A stretch of 64,000 nucleotides of DNA from JBDKUD01 sp050943315 (GTDB taxonomy: Bacteria > Bacillota > Syntrophomonadia > Syntrophomonadales > Syntrophomonadaceae), in the NCBI GenBank assembly GCA_050943315.1, contig JBMNOY010000004.1:4289-68288 (forward strand), in the 5' to 3' direction. Below the pieces are notes generated by a model. That model was not told the origin of the DNA. It ran no database searches and was given only the letters and a program-made list of their open reading frames with translations. A program made the translations under genes and the position numbers. Positions 34,107 through 43,048 of this stretch are shown here, in pieces (positions within the stretch are counted from its first letter, which is position 1; every line of letters starts with the position of its first letter).

Positions 34107-34178
34107 ATGGTGTGTGATACAAATTGGCTTGAAAGTGTTGGATTAGGAGTTGGATTAGGAATGGTCCTTTATAATTAA
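34107..34178 (+). CDS. Possible 23-residue peptide with a strong RBS
   Basis: Not recognised. A perfect AAAGGAGG lies seven bases before the ATG. The product MVCDTNWLESVGLGVGLGMV plus LYN has one Cys and a Gly/Leu/Val-rich hydrophobic second half that could insert in a membrane. It is convergent with the SEC-C gene, whose terminator begins at its stop codon. A TTGAGA-17-TATAAA promoter-like pair lies upstream, but its predicted start site would fall after the RBS, so expression is uncertain. Confidence 0.4.
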   Translation: MVCDTNWLESVGLGVGLGMVLYN

Positions 34179-34209
34179 AAAGCTAGCCCAATGCAGGCAG
34201 AAGGCTAGC
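34175..34209 (-). terminator. Terminator of the SEC-C gene
   Basis: On the minus strand AGCTAGCC, a 14-base loop, GGCTAGCT and then TTTTAATTAT; there is no T-run on the plus strand. Confidence 0.75.
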
Positions 34210-34236
34210 TAATGGCAACTATTATAAAGGTTTATA

Positions 34237-35505
34237 TTAATGAACCAGATGGGTATAAACATATTCTATATATTCCCGCATATAAGCTATTAGTTCCCGT
34301 TCTTCATCGCTGCGGGCAGTTTTGGCGGCAAACGTATCTAACATGGAAATTAAGCGTTGCCGGCCACCTTCCTCTTCTAGTACTTTCTTGGGGGTTTTGT
34401 CATCTAATTCACGGTGGGGAGTCCCAAACCATCTAGCTGTTTCCTGATCTTTCATAATTAAAAACCATAAATCGCGATTACTGATGGCCGGAGGTTCAAT
34501 CAGGTTGCTTACCACTTGAAGTTCTATTCCCGGTAATAATTTTTCTGCTGTAGTATATAAAACCTCCCAATCGTCGATAATATCAACACATATTATAATA
34601 GTATCTTCACTTAAAGCCAGCCGGGCATAGCCAGAATAAATTTTGGGCCGGTACCATTCAAATCCACCGCAACTATACAAGTGATTAAACTGTTCGCATT
34701 TAGAAATAGCGGCTAAAATAGCGGTCTGGTCAGCTTTCTCTATTTTGCTATAGCGGATATCGTTTAAGCTTAGCCGGGTCTTTTTATAGGCATGATCAAA
34801 CAGGCCATAAATTATATCGGTATTATTCTTTAAGAATTCGACAATGTTGCTGCAGCCAGTTATTTGTTGAAAATACTTCAGATTATTAATCAGAAAATCC
34901 TTTTCCCTGGAAATGTTCTTGAGCATTAGTACCATCCCCGTAAATATAGTTGCTTGAGGAAGATTTACTAATCTTCCTAGAAGAAGAATATTGCCGGTGC
35001 TTTCATCTATCACCCAGGGTTCCTGTAATAGCAGGTGCCTTTTTTCCTGGGTAAAGATGTCCTGAACCAAAAGATAATTAAGGTTGGAATCAACCGGCTC
35101 ATAAATGGATAAATAAGATTTGTTCAAGGCATCCAGGCAATCTTGCCAGATTTGGCCCAGATATTGACCGTTTTCCTCAAAATACCGCATTCCCAGGGTC
35201 TTGTTGTCCTTATCACGATAATCAAACCATAACCAGTCGGAAAGCAGGGCTTCGTTATCGGGCGGCAGTTGATTACCAACTGCGAAACGAGTGAATCTAT
35301 CCTTATTATCTTTTTTATTCTTACGCAGACTGCTGGCAAACTGGTTATCCATTTTTATTTTTAAGGAGGAAATTACCTGGCTGTAGCGCGAAAAGGGGTC
35401 AAGAGCTCCTCCGGTCAACTCATCCAGTTGCATACAGCAGTTCTTATATTTTTTGCCGCTGCCACATGGGCAAGGATCATTACGACCTACTTTTTTATTG
35501 CTCAT
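34237..35505 (-). CDS. SEC-C motif protein of unknown function
   Basis: Cytoplasmic 422-residue protein. The N-terminus carries a textbook SEC-C zinc motif, [18 protein letters not shown] (residues 7-24), like that at the C-terminus of SecA. The remaining 390 residues are not recognised: alpha-helical, rich in Trp/Tyr/Leu, with no membrane segment and no obvious catalytic motif. Such proteins can act as SecB- or ribosome-contacting adaptors, but nothing here shows the role. RBS is weak. It is a single-gene unit with its own terminator, divergent from valS. Confidence 0.75.
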   Translation of the reverse strand: MSNKKVGRNDPCPCGSGKKYKNCCMQLDELTGGALDPFSRYSQVISSLKIKMDNQFASSLRKNKKDNKDRFTRFAVGNQLPPDNEALLSDWLWFDYRDKDNKTLGMRYFEENGQYLGQIWQDCLDALNKSYLSIYEPVDSNLNYLLVQDIFTQEKRHLLLQEPWVIDESTGNILLLGRLVNLPQATIFTGMVLMLKNISREKDFLINNLKYFQQITGCSNIVEFLKNNTDIIYGLFDHAYKKTRLSLNDIRYSKIEKADQTAILAAISKCEQFNHLYSCGGFEWYRPKIYSGYARLALSEDTIIICVDIIDDWEVLYTTAEKLLPGIELQVVSNLIEPPAISNRDLWFLIMKDQETARWFGTPHRELDDKTPKKVLEEEGGRQRLISMLDTFAAKTARSDEERELIAYMREYIEYVYTHLVH

Positions 35506-35813
35506 TATCCAACCATTACCTTTCTACTTTATATGTTTAGAGTAGCATATATAACCGGTTATCCACAAGAATAGAAGCAGTAACAATCTGCTCTAATCGT
35601 TACCCTGGTTAGGCTGTTGCTTGGTTATGAAGCCGGCCTATTTATCGGGTTATTATAATACCTGCGGCTGGGGTTTGAGCCTTTGCAGATGCAGCAGTGA
35701 TTAGTAAGCGTGGAATTTTGCATATTACTTGCACATAACATGTTATTTTAAGTACAATTTAGATTGTATAATAATGAACTGTTATAGCGACATTTAACTG
35801 AGGAGGTCCGCCC
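35506..35813 (+). other. 308-bp region upstream of valS
   Basis: No ORF accepted. A consensus TATAAT (35767-35772) lies about 42 bases before valS but its -35 is poor. Short hairpins such as GCAG-TAACAAT-CTGC are present. The T-box antiterminator hallmark (AGGGTGG with an ACCGCG partner) was not found, so classic tRNA-Val control is not supported. Confidence 0.45.
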
Positions 35814-38462
35814 ATGTCGATAGATAATCTGCCAAGTGTATATAATTCCCAAAATGTTGAGAGCAAGTGGTATGAATTTTGGAAAGCAAACGGATATTTC
35901 GCTCCCGGTGAGGATCGCACCCGAAAACCCTTTTCAATTGTTATGCCGCCCCCAAATGTAACTGGTGCCCTGCATCTGGGGCATGCCCTCGATTGTACTA
36001 TACAAGATATACTTACCCGCTGGCGGCGTATGCAGGGGTATAATACTTTATGGCTGCCGGGCACTGATCATGCTGGCATTGCTACCCAGGCCAAGGTGGA
36101 AGAATCACTAGCCCAAGAAGGACTTAGCCGCTATGACCTGGGACGGGAAAAATTCCTTGAACGGGTCTGGGAATGGAAACACCTGTACGGTAATCGCATT
36201 ACCAGTCAGTTAAGTCTTCTGGGTTCCTCCTGTGATTGGAGCCGGGAAAGGTTTACCATGGATGAAGGCTGCTCCCAGGCGGTCAGAGAGGTATTTGTTA
36301 ACCTTTATAACAAAGGATTGATATATCAGGGGGATTACATTATAAACTGGTGCCCCAAGTGCCACACTGCCATATCCGATATTGAAGTGGAACACGAGGA
36401 TACTGAAGGACACCTGTGGCATTTAAAATACCCTTTGGAAGACTCAGACGAATATATTATAGTAGCTACCACCAGACCGGAAACTATGCTGGGAGATACC
36501 GGAGTGGCGGTTCATCCGGAAGACGAGAGGTACAGCACTATTGTGGGCAGAAAAGTTAAATTGCCCTTAGTAAACCGCTTGATACCAGTATTTGCCGATG
36601 ATTATGTAGATCGCGAATTTGGGACCGGGGCGGTAAAAGTAACGCCGGCTCATGACCCTAACGATTTCGATATGGGTCTGCGCCATAACCTGGAACAGAT
36701 AGTGGTAATAAATGAAAATGGCTTTATGAGCGAAAATGCCGGAAAATATCAGGGCTTATCCCGGGAAGAATGCCGTAAACAGATAGTGAAAGATCTGGAT
36801 GAACAGGGCTTTTTAATAAAAGTGGAGAGCCACCAGCATGCGGTGGGACATTGTCAGCGCTGCAACACGATAATTGAGCCCATGGTTTCCAAACAGTGGT
36901 TTGTAAAGATGAAACCGTTGGCTGAGCCGGCCATACAGAAGGTATTGGACGGAGAAATAAAGTTTATCCCGGAACGCTTTACCCGCATTTATATTGGCTG
37001 GATGGAGAATATTCGGGATTGGTGCATTTCCCGGCAGTTATGGTGGGGTCACCGGATACCGGTGTGGTATTGCCAGGACTGTGGAGAGGTAATATGCAGC
37101 AAGGTTGACCCTGATAAATGTCCACAGTGTCAATCAGCTAACTTAAAACAGGACGAGGATGTTTTAGATACCTGGTTTTCCAGTGCCCTGTGGCCTTTTT
37201 CCACTATGGGCTGGCCCGAAAAGACCAGTGATCTGGACTATTTTTATCCCACCAGTGTTTTGGTCACCGGAAGGGATATCATATTCTTCTGGGTGGCGCG
37301 GATGATTTTCTCGGGAATAGAACATACCGGAAAGGTACCTTTCCATCATGTTAATATCCACGGTTTGATACTGGACGGACAGGGGAGGAAAATGAGTAAA
37401 TCCCTGGGTAACGGTATCGATCCTCTTGAAGTGGTTGAAAAGTACGGAGCTGACACCTTGAGATTTTCCATGATTACTGGAGTTACTCCGGGTAATGATA
37501 TCCGTTTTAATTGGGACAAGGTAGAAAACACCCGTAACTTTGCCAATAAAATATGGAATGCCTCGCGGTTTGTACTTATGAACATGGAAGGCTATGAGCC
37601 GGTAACCATTAGTGACAATGAATTAACCCTGGCCGACAAATGGATATTATCCCGTCTTAACAGTACTACGGCAGAAATGACTAAGATGCTGGAGAATTAT
37701 GATCTGGGTGAAGCGGCTCGTACTATTTATGATTTTATCTGGGATGAATTTTGCGACTGGTACATTGAATTAGCCAAACCCCGGTTATTCCGGCCGGAGA
37801 ATGCAAGGCAGCGGCTGCTGGTACAAAATATGTTAAGGGATGTTTTAGTGGAAATCTTAAAACTACTGCACCCCTTTATGCCCTTTATCACCGAAGAAAT
37901 ATATCAATACCTGCCTGGCCACGATGCCACTATTATGTTGCAAGAATGGCCTTCGGCTGAGGAAAGCCGCTGGTGGCCGGAAGCAGTTGTGCAAATGCAG
38001 GAGGTAATGGGAATTATACGTGCCATTCGTAATATCCGGGCTGAATTTAATGTAAGCCCTGGCTCCAAAGTAAAGGCTTTGGTTGTGGTGCAGGATAAGG
38101 CTAAGATGGAATATTTGCATGACAATAGTTCCTATGTTAAAGATATGGCCAATGTCAGCGAGATGGAGATAATGGAGAAGCTCAAAGAAAAACCCCGGCA
38201 GGCTGTATCAGCTCTAACGGCAACAGCCGAAATCTATGTACCCTTAGAGGGCATAATAGATGTAGATAAAGAAGTAGCCCGGCTGGAAAAAGAACTGGGT
38301 AATGTTGAAAACGACATGAAAAAATCCCTGGCGAAACTAGGCAATGAAAAATTCCTGGCTAAAGCTCCCCAGGAGGTAGTAGAAAAGGAACAGTCGCGGC
38401 TTAAAGAGTCACAATATAAGAAGGAAGGTATTTTGCAACGCCTGCAGATATTGAAAAACTAA
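35814..38462 (+). CDS. valS: Valyl-tRNA synthetase
   Basis: Class I aminoacyl-tRNA synthetase charging tRNA-Val. The 882 residues contain the HIGH-type motif ALHLGHAL (near residue 46), the CP1 editing domain (about 190-340), zinc-knuckle-like Cys pairs (CPKCH; CQDC..CPQC), the KMSKS motif in GRKMSKSLGNG, an anticodon-binding domain and the C-terminal coiled-coil arm (about 810-882). AGGAGG precedes the ATG. valS-folC adjacency is common in Firmicutes. Confidence 0.97.
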   Translation: MSIDNLPSVYNSQNVESKWYEFWKANGYFAPGEDRTRKPFSIVMPPPNVTGALHLGHALDCTIQDILTRWRRMQGYNTLWLPGTDHAGIATQAKVEESLAQEGLSRYDLGREKFLERVWEWKHLYGNRITSQLSLLGSSCDWSRERFTMDEGCSQAVREVFVNLYNKGLIYQGDYIINWCPKCHTAISDIEVEHEDTEGHLWHLKYPLEDSDEYIIVATTRPETMLGDTGVAVHPEDERYSTIVGRKVKLPLVNRLIPVFADDYVDREFGTGAVKVTPAHDPNDFDMGLRHNLEQIVVINENGFMSENAGKYQGLSREECRKQIVKDLDEQGFLIKVESHQHAVGHCQRCNTIIEPMVSKQWFVKMKPLAEPAIQKVLDGEIKFIPERFTRIYIGWMENIRDWCISRQLWWGHRIPVWYCQDCGEVICSKVDPDKCPQCQSANLKQDEDVLDTWFSSALWPFSTMGWPEKTSDLDYFYPTSVLVTGRDIIFFWVARMIFSGIEHTGKVPFHHVNIHGLILDGQGRKMSKSLGNGIDPLEVVEKYGADTLRFSMITGVTPGNDIRFNWDKVENTRNFANKIWNASRFVLMNMEGYEPVTISDNELTLADKWILSRLNSTTAEMTKMLENYDLGEAARTIYDFIWDEFCDWYIELAKPRLFRPENARQRLLVQNMLRDVLVEILKLLHPFMPFITEEIYQYLPGHDATIMLQEWPSAEESRWWPEAVVQMQEVMGIIRAIRNIRAEFNVSPGSKVKALVVVQDKAKMEYLHDNSSYVKDMANVSEMEIMEKLKEKPRQAVSALTATAEIYVPLEGIIDVDKEVARLEKELGNVENDMKKSLAKLGNEKFLAKAPQEVVEKEQSRLKESQYKKEGILQRLQILKN

Positions 38463-38482
38463 TCGGGCAGCGTCTTTATGAT

Positions 38483-39745
38483 TTGAGTACCAGTCTGGGA
38501 ATAAAGCCGGGCCTGGAAGTGATTACTCGCTTACTGGAGTTAATGGGGAATCCGCACCGGGGATTAAAATATGTTCACATTGCGGGGACAAATGGCAAAG
38601 GCTCAACATCTTTGATGGTGTCCAACATGCTGATTGATGCTGGCTACCGGGTGGGCAGATTTAATTCCCCGCATTTACACTCTTACCTGGAAAGGATAAC
38701 CATAAACAATCAACAGATGGATGCGACACAGTTGAGCAACTATCTGGACCAGACTGAAGAGAATATTTGCACAATGCTTAAGGAAGGCTTCCGACACCCT
38801 ACGGAATTTGAAATCCTTACTGCGGTAGCTTTTAAGTTTTTTCAGGATAGACAGGTAGATATAGCTGTCCTGGAAACCGGTATGGGTGGTGTTTATGATT
38901 CAACTAATGTCATTATTCCCCGGGTTGCAGTTATTACCGGTATTGCCTTGGACCATGTAAATTTTTTAGGGGACAGCCTGGAAGAGATCGCCTGGAACAA
39001 GGCGGGAATCATTAAGGAGCATGTTCCCGTTGTTATAGGCAATATGCCTGACCGGGCGGCAATGGTGATTAATCAAACCGCCCGGGCAAAAAAAGCTCCG
39101 GTTAAAAGGTCAGCTGCAGTGAAAATAAAAAAAATTGCTGGAACTGCTCTTAAGGGGCAAACTATTAGTATTACATCTGATTTCCTCAGCATCCCCGCGG
39201 CTCGATTTTCACTTCTGGGTGATTACCAACTGGAAAATCTGAGCACAGCATTAGCTGCCATTGGGTTATTACAACCGGAATTCGAGGTAAAAAGCCGGAA
39301 TATTATTAATACTCTAAATAATTTGACTATGCCGGGCAGAATGGAGATATTAAGAGATGAACCCCTAATAATTGGTGATGTAGGCCATAACTCTCAGGCG
39401 GCCAGGGCATTGACTCAATCATTACATAACCTGCTGCCCCACCGGCAAAAGATTTTGGTGTGTGGATTAGTGGATGATAAAGATGTCAGTGCAATTGTTC
39501 CTTACTGGGGTCAAGACACCAGAGTATGTATTGTAACCAGACCAGAGGGGCACCGTAATAACAACTGGCAGAGAGTAAAGAAGGAATGGCAGAAAGTATT
39601 TCCAAACGTAATGGTCTTTGCAGAGGAGGATATTAAAGCAGCAGTTGACCGGGGAATAAAACTTTTAAAAACAAATGAATATATGGTAGTTACGGGGTCC
39701 TTTTATGTACTCAACCAGGCTCGCAAGTATTTAATAAATAGTTAA
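38483..39745 (+). CDS. folC: Folylpolyglutamate synthase / dihydrofolate synthase
   Basis: Adds glutamate to dihydropteroate and folates. P-loop GTNGKGST (about 36-43), the Mg-binding ETGMGGVYDSTN segment and the C-terminal 'VGHN' and ATP-ligase motifs are intact in the 420-residue product. The annotated TTG has no obvious RBS. In the same frame upstream, back to a stop at 38417, the reading (ADIEKLIGQRLYDLST) looks like natural family N-terminus but offers no ATG, GTG or TTG; only ATT/ATA codons exist. The true start may therefore be a rare codon inside the valS 3' end. FolC coupled to valS translation is likely. Confidence 0.92.
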   Translation: MSTSLGIKPGLEVITRLLELMGNPHRGLKYVHIAGTNGKGSTSLMVSNMLIDAGYRVGRFNSPHLHSYLERITINNQQMDATQLSNYLDQTEENICTMLKEGFRHPTEFEILTAVAFKFFQDRQVDIAVLETGMGGVYDSTNVIIPRVAVITGIALDHVNFLGDSLEEIAWNKAGIIKEHVPVVIGNMPDRAAMVINQTARAKKAPVKRSAAVKIKKIAGTALKGQTISITSDFLSIPAARFSLLGDYQLENLSTALAAIGLLQPEFEVKSRNIINTLNNLTMPGRMEILRDEPLIIGDVGHNSQAARALTQSLHNLLPHRQKILVCGLVDDKDVSAIVPYWGQDTRVCIVTRPEGHRNNNWQRVKKEWQKVFPNVMVFAEEDIKAAVDRGIKLLKTNEYMVVTGSFYVLNQARKYLINS

Positions 39746-39829
39746 CAGTTTTTTAACATTGAATTTTATTTATACTGTTATAATGAACGAAAAGGATAAT
39801 GTATACACGGATAAATAGGAGGTTTTAAT

Positions 39830-40462
39830 GTGGTTTTTAAACTAAAGCCACAAGAGGGCAAATTTTTTACTTATTTCGAAGAAAGTTCTGAAGCAATCTG
39901 TGAAGCAGCCCAGATACTTAGAAGTTTTATTGATGAAAAGGGGGATCCAGTTTACAATCTGAATTTATTGACGGTCGTTGAGGAACGTGGAGACGAAATA
40001 CTGGCACACGTTATCGAATCAATTAACAACTCTTTTATCACTCCCTTTGACCGGGAAGACATTTTGGTTTTAGCCCAGGAGCTTAACCGAGTACTGGATC
40101 ATATCCAGGGTACCATGGAGAAAATTGTCATTTACAAAGCCGGGCAGCCACAAGACCAGTATGTTTTAAAATTAGTCCTGGTTTTGGAACAAGCAGCTTT
40201 CGAAATAAAAAATGCAGTTCAGAAGTTAAACGATATAAGGTCTAATCACCACCAAATAATTGATTCATGTGAAAAGATTCGTTCCTATGAGCATGAGGGT
40301 GATTATTTATACCGGGCCGGTATCGCCCTGCTTTTTGAGAAAACCCAGAATGTAGTCGACATAATTAAATGGAAAGAGATATATGAACACCTTGAAACTA
40401 CCCTTGATTACTGTGAGGGAGTATCCAATATAATTAAGGGAGTAGCCGTAAAATATGTTTAG
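39830..40462 (+). CDS. PhoU-like (DUF47) phosphate transport accessory protein
   Basis: Helical bundle protein of 210 residues of the TIGR00153/DUF47 family, the usual partner of PiT transporters. It shows PhoU-type ExxxD metal-binding patterns (EERGDEIL near 51-58 and HEGDYLY near 155-161). The start is a GTG with AGGAGG upstream. It overlaps the permease gene by eight bases, so both are made from one transcript. Probably regulates phosphate uptake; direct function is inferred from context. Confidence 0.9.
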   Translation: MVFKLKPQEGKFFTYFEESSEAICEAAQILRSFIDEKGDPVYNLNLLTVVEERGDEILAHVIESINNSFITPFDREDILVLAQELNRVLDHIQGTMEKIVIYKAGQPQDQYVLKLVLVLEQAAFEIKNAVQKLNDIRSNHHQIIDSCEKIRSYEHEGDYLYRAGIALLFEKTQNVVDIIKWKEIYEHLETTLDYCEGVSNIIKGVAVKYV

Positions 40463-41444
40463 TATAGTTACAATCATAATGATTGTATTATTAGCACTCA
40501 TCTTTGACTACGTGAATGGATTTCATGATACGGCTAATGCAATTGCCACTTCTGTTTCTACCAAAGCCCTTTCACCGCGCACCGCAATCACCATGGCGGC
40601 TACCTTTAACTTCGTAGGAGCCTTAAGCGGAACTGCCGTAGCAACGACTATTGGCAAGAATATTGTTTACCACGATGCCGTTACCCCAATTGTTATAGTT
40701 AGTGCTCTTATTGCTGCTATATTTTGGAACCTTTTTACCTGGTATTTTGGGATACCGAGTAGTTCATCACATGCCTTAATTGGTGGTTTAGTAGGTGCTG
40801 TACTAGCTGGTTTCGGAAGTAACCTGGTTAAATGGGGCGGGTTTACCAGTATATTTTTAGGGTTGATAATTACTCCGATAATTGGAATGGTCTTGGGTAG
40901 TATAGTTATGACCGTCCTGTTTTGGCTCTTCAAAGGCGCTTCACCGGCTCGCACTAATCGTAAATTCCGAAAATTGCAGATAATTTCAGCGGGTATGGCA
41001 TCATTTGCCCATGGATCTAATGATGCGCAGAAATCAATGGGTATTATTACCCTGGCTCTGTTTAGCGGCGGATTAATAGCTGACTTTACGGTTCCTTTAT
41101 GGGTTAAAGTAGTCTGTGCCGGGGCCATGGCGGCGGGAACGGCATTAGGGGGCTGGAAAATTATAAAAACCATGGGCGGAAAGATTTTCAGAATTGAACC
41201 TATTAATGGTTTTGCTGCTGACTTTACATCATCGATGGTAATATATTGTGGAACGCTGGTAGGCGCACCAGTTAGTACCACTCATGTGGTTTCGTCGTCT
41301 ATTATGGGGGTTGGTGCTGCCAAAAGGCTTAAGGGAGTTAGATGGAACATAGCCCGACAGATAATAATTGCCTGGTTTGTTACTATACCATCAGCTGCCC
41401 TGGTAGCTACGGTGTTTTATAAAATACTTTCTAACATTTTATAA
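40455..41444 (+). CDS. pit: Low-affinity inorganic phosphate transporter (PiT family)
   Basis: Integral membrane cation-coupled phosphate permease, 329 residues with about ten hydrophobic helices. Both PiT signature repeats are visible: DYVNGFHDTANAIATSV near residue 16 and ASFAHGSNDAQKSMGII near 180, plus GIPSSSSHALIGG near 96 and GAPVSTTHVVSSS near 268. Sulfate or other anions cannot be excluded, but the DUF47 partner supports phosphate. A strong terminator follows. Confidence 0.93.
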   Translation: MFSIVTIIMIVLLALIFDYVNGFHDTANAIATSVSTKALSPRTAITMAATFNFVGALSGTAVATTIGKNIVYHDAVTPIVIVSALIAAIFWNLFTWYFGIPSSSSHALIGGLVGAVLAGFGSNLVKWGGFTSIFLGLIITPIIGMVLGSIVMTVLFWLFKGASPARTNRKFRKLQIISAGMASFAHGSNDAQKSMGIITLALFSGGLIADFTVPLWVKVVCAGAMAAGTALGGWKIIKTMGGKIFRIEPINGFAADFTSSMVIYCGTLVGAPVSTTHVVSSSIMGVGAAKRLKGVRWNIARQIIIAWFVTIPSAALVATVFYKILSNIL

Positions 41445-41462
41445 AGGGGAACGATTTACGAA

Positions 41463-41500
41463 GGATCTCTGCTTAGAAGGCAAGAGAGCCCTTTTTTTTT
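41463..41500 (+). terminator. Terminator of the phosphate transport operon
   Basis: GGATCTCT pairs with AGAGAGCC (one mismatch) and is followed by nine T residues. Confidence 0.75.
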
Positions 41501-41545
41501 AGAATGATTTATTGCCCGGAGTGTTAGATAATGAAGTAAAATAAA

Positions 41546-41563
41546 TTGTAACAATGGTAACAA
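41546..41563. promoter_or_regulatory. Candidate Rex operator upstream of rex (autoregulation)
   Basis: TTGTAACAATGGTAACAA, an 18-bp palindrome (TTGTAAC-AATG-GTAACAA) close to the clostridial Rex consensus TTGTTAA-N4-TTAACAA. It lies 26 bases before the rex start and just downstream of a weak TTGCCC-19-TAAAAT promoter-like pair, where a repressor would block initiation. Confidence 0.7.
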
Positions 41564-41589
41564 TTTATCAGACAAAGGAGCTGGAGACT

Positions 41590-42219
41590 GTGAAAATATA
41601 TAAAATTCCTGAAGCAACCGTGATGAGACTTTCCATTTATTCGCGTTATCTCTATCAGTTGATGGGCGAAGGAATACAAACGGTCTCATCAGGTGAAATC
41701 GCTGCGGGTGTTGGAGTTAGTTCAGCTCAGGTTAGAAAGGATTTAGCTTATTTCGGGGAGTTCGGCACTCGTGGAGTAGGTTATAAAGTTGAGGAATTGT
41801 ATGATAACTTATTAAAGATTCTGGGGCTTAATAAGAAATGGAATGCCATAATTATTGGTGCTGGTAAGCTGGGTTCGGCACTGGCACTTTATAACGGGTT
41901 TGCGGAGCGTGGATTTAATATCACCACTATTCTTGATATAGATGAAAAAACCATCGGGAAAAAGCTGGGTAATGTGATAGTAGAACCCCTTGATGTTATG
42001 AAGGAGAGGGTAAAAAGTTATGCGATTAATATCGGCATAATTACTGTTCCGGCACCAGTTGCCCAGGAAGTTACCAATAAGCTGGTGGATGCCGGGGTAA
42101 AAGCGATACTTAACTTTTCCCCCCGGGTGCTAAGAGTTCCTGCCGGGGTGGTGTTACGTAATGTAGACCTGTCAGTAAATCTTGAGGTTTTAAGCTTTAA
42201 CCTGGTAAGCAAACAGTAA
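41590..42219 (+). CDS. rex: Redox-sensing transcriptional repressor Rex
   Basis: Represses fermentation and hydrogen genes and is released from DNA when NADH rises. The GTG is chosen because AAAGGAG ends eight bases before it and gives the family N-terminus MKIYKIPEAT; an upstream ATG lies inside the operator palindrome. In 209 residues the winged helix (1-78) contains the recognition helix SSAQVRKDLAYFG, and the Rossmann domain has IIGAGKLGSAL (88-98) with Asp116/Asp118 after strand two (ILDIDEK). A C-terminal swapped helix completes the fold. Confidence 0.96.
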   Translation: MKIYKIPEATVMRLSIYSRYLYQLMGEGIQTVSSGEIAAGVGVSSAQVRKDLAYFGEFGTRGVGYKVEELYDNLLKILGLNKKWNAIIIGAGKLGSALALYNGFAERGFNITTILDIDEKTIGKKLGNVIVEPLDVMKERVKSYAINIGIITVPAPVAQEVTNKLVDAGVKAILNFSPRVLRVPAGVVLRNVDLSVNLEVLSFNLVSKQ

Positions 42220-42370
42220 AATTGTATCATGTGGTTTTCACTAACTGGTTAAATTCTTCACAGGTTATTGAACTTGTTTTTGCCTAATACTAATGCTAAA
42301 CTTGATTAAAAATTGGCTTCTTCATTAGGACCAATTAATCAGATTGAATTAGTGTAGGACTGTAAGGATA

Positions 42371-43048
42371 ATGACAAAGAATATCATTTTGGCTTCTGAA
42401 TCACCGCGGCGCAAAGAGCTTCTAACCCGGTTAGGGTTAAATTTTATTGTAATGCCCGCTGAAATTGAAGAAGATGTATCACCTCTTCAGGCACCGCAAG
42501 ACTTAGTCAAGAAAAATGCTTTTCAGAAAGCCTGCCATGTATCAAAATTAGTTGACCACAGCCTGGTTATTGGTGCCGATACGATGGTGGTTCTGGGAAA
42601 TTATCGGCTAGGCAAGCCGGTTGACGAGGAAGATGCTTACCATACATTGTCGCTTCTCAGTGGAAAACAACATGAAGTAATAACTGGTCTTTGTGTAATC
42701 GACACGGATACCGGTGATATACAGATTGAGGCTGAGATTACTAAAGTTTTCTTTCGCAACCTTACGGATAATGAAATTAATGCGTATATAGCTTCCGGGG
42801 ACTACAAGGGCAAGGCCGGATCCTACGCCATTCAGAGTCTGGGGGCTATATTTGTAGATAGAATAGAAGGATGTTATTATAATGTTGTGGGTTTACCAAT
42901 TACCAGATTATATTTAATGTTGAAGAAACAGGGGGTTACTTTATGGGGGGGAGCTAATAGTGGAGTATGGAGTTTTAATAAAAGACCTGCCCGAAAATAT
43001 GCGCCCCAGGGAGAAGCTGGTAATCCACGGGGAGAAGAATTTAACTGA
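42371..43048 (+). CDS. maf: Maf-like nucleotide pyrophosphatase
   Basis: House-cleaning pyrophosphatase hydrolysing dTTP/UTP and modified pyrimidine nucleotides; linked to septum control. The 225 residues start ILASESPRRKELL, the Maf nucleotide-binding signature, with Asp70 (IGADTMV) as probable catalytic base and SGDYKGKAGSYAIQ in the second half. The usual Maf ends near residue 195; the last 30 residues here are encoded in DNA that also encodes the RadC N-terminus in another frame, an 89-base overlap. It begins the maf-radC-mreBCD series. Confidence 0.93.
   Translation: MTKNIILASESPRRKELLTRLGLNFIVMPAEIEEDVSPLQAPQDLVKKNAFQKACHVSKLVDHSLVIGADTMVVLGNYRLGKPVDEEDAYHTLSLLSGKQHEVITGLCVIDTDTGDIQIEAEITKVFFRNLTDNEINAYIASGDYKGKAGSYAIQSLGAIFVDRIEGCYYNVVGLPITRLYLMLKKQGVTLWGGANSGVWSFNKRPARKYAPQGEAGNPRGEEFN

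Larger units (their letters stand above)
33928..34236. other. 309-bp region between hydC and the SEC-C gene
   Basis: Contains the hyd upstream region with a Rex-like operator, a 23-codon plus-strand ORF and a minus-strand terminator, each listed separately. On the minus strand a TATTAT hexamer just upstream of the Rex-like site could be the hyd -10 element, but no good -35 was seen. Confidence 0.5.

Noticed and set aside
35506..35813. T-box riboswitch controlling valS
   Set aside because: The conserved AGGGTGG/ACCGCG antiterminator elements and a leader terminator were not found.
40485..40500. Half of a CIRCE element (TTAGCACTC)
   Set aside because: It lies inside the phosphate transporter coding region and the inverted GAGTGCTAA partner is missing.
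41554..41589. ATG start for rex 12 codons upstream
   Set aside because: The ATG lies within the Rex-like palindrome and has no RBS, while the GTG has AAAGGAG at eight bases and gives the family N-terminus.
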